DNA of 64,000 nt, from assembly GCA_016801845.1 (NCBI GenBank), contig CM028924.1, forward strand, positions 6,160,501 to 6,224,500, given 5' to 3'. The notes below the pieces were generated by a model that saw nothing but the letters and a program-made list of their open reading frames with translations, ran no database searches and was not told the origin of the DNA. This document shows, one piece after another, positions 61,862 to 64,000 of the stretch. Position numbers and translations under genes: made by a program. How positions within the stretch are numbered: the stretch's first letter is position 1; each line of letters starts with the position of its first letter. The DNA comes from Polydactylus sextarius (taxonomy: Eukaryota; Chordata; Actinopteri; Polynemidae).

Positions 61862-63850
61862 TCCATTGCTCACCAGCACACTCAGGACAGCACGATCCCT
61901 CTCTGCGGGTGATGTTGGAGCAGCTCAGGACAGGACACTGCTTCCTCTGACACTTGGTCACACCGTGCTGCGTAAAATGAGGGAGGAAGATTGGAAGTTG
62001 GTGAAAAACGGTCGAGCATAAGTGGGGTTCCTACTCTGTGTCACTGTCTTCTGTCCTTCGTGTCCCTCTCTAAAAATATTTTAAAAACTATTTCCGAAAC
62101 CCTTCAATACAGACATAGCATCCTGATCCTCTGAAAAACATTCCTGGTGTCACACCAGACCCTGGATTTTCCCTCTTTTATTTTTTTTCATTTTTTATTT
62201 CAGTGGAGGGACTCTGTCTTCCCTCTGCACTCACACTGGTTTGGAGACATTGTGTCTGTCTGAGTTTAGAGATTTGCTGTACTATCCAGGCGCCCCTGTC
62301 TTGACAGTTTTTTGAAATTCTCACATTGTTATTAGTCTCTGAGCATTCCTTTGTTTCCTCCTTTCTCTCTCTCTCTGTTTTTCTCTTTTCCTTTTTTTTC
62401 TTAATTCTTTACAAAATAAGTAATTTTGATAACAACGGCTTCTTCTTACATCACACCAGCAGTTGATGCACTTCATCTCTCCCACCATCGGTACCCAGGG
62501 ATGCCAGTTGTCGCTGTTCTGGTAATAGTTCTTTCCGAACTTGCAGTGCCGTGGGCCGTCCGCCTGCATCATGTCGCCATGCTCCAAGCCTGCTGGCATC
62601 CTGTCCTCCTCCGGACACTCTTTGCAGCAGTCAGAGGGGTTACGTCTCACGGGGTGACTGCAAGTCAACGCCGGACACGTCACCTTCTCACAGTGCACCT
62701 CTCCTGTAGATCCCTGTGAGGAAGATGGCAACATTAACAGTGGGTTAGCTGCAATTCTTTTTTTCCACCCCCCACACACAGAATGAAGCTGAGTTGTTGC
62801 TTTTTTTTTCCAAACAAATCAATGAACGAGGATGAGTATTTTATTTATGCCTCAGTGTCTTTGGAAGATAAATGATCCATTAAAAACTTTTGGAAAGTAA
62901 ATCCATCCAGATGTGAACGGGTTTAACACTGTATATTTACCTTGCAAGTGCAGACAGCGCATTTAATGTAGCCAAAGGGAGGTACAAAGGGATGCCATGT
63001 GGTTCCTGGGGCGTGCATCTTCTGGTCTCCCTCAAAGTAACAACCTGAGAGGGAAAAAAAGGTTACAGAGGACAGTCAGAGTAAACTCTTAAGAGCAGAC
63101 AGAAATTCAGCAAAATACAGAGCACAGTATGAAAAACACAATGAAAGAGAAAAGAGCTGCAGTGGAAAAAAATGAAAAAAAAGGAGACTGAGAGAAGCCA
63201 AATCAGAGGCGGCAGCAATAGTTCATACCTTCAGGATGTTCTTCTACTCTCTCTGGGGCTTTCATGTCCTTGGGCTCTTTCCTTTCTGAGCAGCAAAAAG
63301 GAAATTGAAGCATAAAAATAAAAGTTTAGTTTTCTATTTTATGATCTCTATGGAGAAAACTTTGGCTCTTCAACCCACAAGGATAAAATGTCAGCAGAAA
63401 ATCAAATCAGCATATCCACTTTTAGAGTTGGTACTTCACAAACTGATATATCTAAGGTCTGTAATCCTCTCACCATCACAGATGGGACAACACTTGTCCT
63501 CAGGCTGGATGGTCCTGGAGCAAGTCAACACTGGACAGATGACTGGGTCGCAGATCACCGTTCGCTTCTGCAGAAACAAAACGATGACAAGGAGTAAGAC
63601 TGCATGTTATTCCAAACCATCCTCGTTGGTGAAACCAGCCAGTGTTCGCTGTCTTTACCTGGCAGCTGCAGGAGAAACACTTGTCGTAGCTGGGTGTCCA
63701 ATGGGAGCCGTGAGCGTAGTGTTGGTTCTCAAAGAAACAGGTGTGTGGATCTTTCTTCAGCTCTTCTGGGTCTTTCACAAACAGGTCGTCAATCTCAACC
63801 TCCTCCACGTCACCCCTCGTCCCAAACTCACAGTTGTTTGGTACGTGGAC
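61536..63850 (-). CDS. chrd: chrd, chordin, 3' part (last seven coding exons; partial)
   Basis: Chordin is a secreted dorsalising factor that binds BMP ligands through cysteine-rich von Willebrand C (VWC/CR) repeats. It is inactivated by Tolloid/BMP1 proteases and modulated by Twisted gastrulation. The model is complement(join(61536..61600,61874..61967,62450..62713,62941..63044,63229..63285,63474..63567,63659..63850)), with an open 5' end. It gives 870 coding bases, or 289 residues plus stop. All junctions are GT-AG and keep one frame. Three VWC repeats, each with ten cysteines, are CR2, CR3 and CR4 of the four in chordin. A MQADGPR Tolloid site lies between CR3 and CR4, and the protein ends TWRH. 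Blocks such as IKCAVCTCK, STGEVHCEKV and MQADGPR match vertebrate chordin closely, which excludes chordin-like 1/2 and Kielin. CR1 and the CHRD domains lie off the right edge. Confidence 0.97.
61816..61860 (+). repeat. (GT)n microsatellite in the last chrd intron
   Basis: About 22 GT units, only about 14 bases from the donor of the CR4 second-half exon (donor at 61873). It appears as (CA)n in the transcript, a possible splicing-regulator site. Confidence 0.95.
61874..61967 (-). CDS. chrd: chrd exon: second half of CR4
   Basis: Thirty-one codons plus one base. It encodes HGVTKCQRKQCPVLSCSNIT, then RREGSCCPECA, supplying the last six cysteines of CR4. The donor GTGAGC is followed in the intron by a (GT)n tract at 61816-61860. 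Phase and length equal those of the CR2 second-half exon, as expected of a duplicated VWC unit. Confidence 0.96.
62450..62713 (-). CDS. chrd: chrd exon: second half of CR3, Tolloid site, first half of CR4
   Basis: Eighty-eight codons, phase 0 at both ends. Residues 1-34 complete CR3 (STGEVHCEKVTCPALTCSH, then CCKECPEED). Residues 35-57 form the inter-repeat linker with MMQADGPR. Residues 58-88 open CR4 (CKFGKNYYQNSDNWHPWV, then MKCINCWCD). The open frame runs on past the donor (GTAAGA) to 62321, but the sequence there is intron, and the next exon resumes with the expected HGVTKC. Confidence 0.97.
62941..63044 (-). CDS. chrd: chrd exon: first half of CR3
   Basis: Two bases plus 34 codons. It encodes CYFEGDQKMHAPGTTWHPFV and PPFGYIKCAVCTCK. 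IKCAVCTCK is identical to human chordin and distinguishes CR3 of chordin from other VWC proteins. The donor is GTAAAT. Confidence 0.97.
63229..63285 (-). CDS. chrd: chrd exon: CR2-CR3 linker
   Basis: A short 57-base exon (phase 1 in, phase 1 out) encoding a charged linker, KEPKDMKAPERVEEHPE. It has no cysteines. The human linker at this place is also short and not conserved in sequence. The exon is accepted because it keeps the frame between two certain exons and has good splice signals (GCTGCTCAG acceptor, GTATGA donor). Confidence 0.88.
63474..63567 (-). CDS. chrd: chrd exon: second half of CR2
   Basis: Thirty-one codons plus one base. It encodes KRTVICDPVICPVLTCSR, then a short stretch and DKCCPICD, supplying cysteines 5-10 of CR2. 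The human counterpart is RRTVICDPVVCPPPSC. The acceptor is TTTCTGCAG and the donor is GTGAGA. Confidence 0.96.
63659..63850 (-). CDS. chrd: chrd exon: acidic linker and first half of CR2
   Basis: Sixty-four codons, phase 0 at both ends. It starts VHVPNNCEFG, equivalent to the conserved VHIPNRCE of human chordin at the end of the CHRD-domain region. An acidic linker follows (EEVEIDDLFVKDPEELKKD), longer and more charged than in mammals. The first four CR2 cysteines come next, in CFFENQHYAHGSHW and KCFSCSCQ. The acceptor is CTCTCCAG at 63851-63858 and the donor is GTAAAG. Confidence 0.95.
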
Positions 63851-64000
63851 CTGGAGAGAGATGTATCAGAAAAAAAAGAAGGGATAGGCAGAGGCGGAGT
63901 TAAAAAAAAAAAAAAAAAAGGAGGAAAGACAGGAAGAAGCAGATGAGAACATTAGATGTTTTGTCCACATGTGACTGCAGGCAGGTGTCCATCTGACTCG

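Noticed and set aside
62426..62719. 97-codon plus-strand frame
   Set aside because: Exact antisense shadow of the chrd CR3/CR4 exon.
63305..63946. 213-codon plus-strand open frame at the right end
   Set aside because: It lies antisense across chrd exons and introns that are certain on the minus strand, has a poly-Lys end from an A-run, and shows no family resemblance.

Overview
The window is nuclear DNA from a vertebrate, most likely a teleost fish. The evidence is spliced exons with GT-AG introns, very dense (CA/GT)n microsatellites, and many decayed copies of interspersed repeats typical of ray-finned fish. Only two protein-coding genes can be recognised with confidence. Both lie on the minus strand and both run off an end of the window. 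No prokaryotic-style operons, CRISPR arrays or intact mobile elements were seen.

Left part (1-34.5 kb): the 5' end of a ClC-2 chloride channel gene (clcn2). Exon 1 (34239-34289) encodes 17 residues. Exon 2 (3748-3898) encodes the next 50 residues of the cytoplasmic N-terminus. A 30.3 kb intron full of repeats separates them. Exon 3 onward lies beyond the left edge. A TATA box about 190 bp upstream of the start codon marks the promoter near 34.45 kb.

Middle (34.5-61.4 kb): a gene-poor interval. It holds decayed LINE reverse-transcriptase fragments (35.3, 41.6 and 58.6 kb), SINE-like repeats, microsatellites and one CpG-rich island (50.9-51.7 kb). The island carries a possible short two-exon minus-strand transcript that I cannot identify.

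Right part (61.4-64 kb): the last seven coding exons of chordin (chrd), the secreted BMP antagonist. They encode complete von Willebrand factor C repeats CR2, CR3 and CR4, a conserved Tolloid/BMP1 cleavage motif between CR3 and CR4, and the C-terminus ending Trp-Arg-His. The 5' exons lie beyond the right edge.

CLCN2 and CHRD are also close neighbours in human (3q27, with POLR2H and THPO between them), so this is conserved synteny. Here both genes face the same way, and no POLR2H- or THPO-like coding sequence is visible between them, so the local order has been rearranged. The two genes do not share a pathway. Most of the remaining interest lies in the repeats, the CpG island and a few repeat-poor blocks that may be regulatory.
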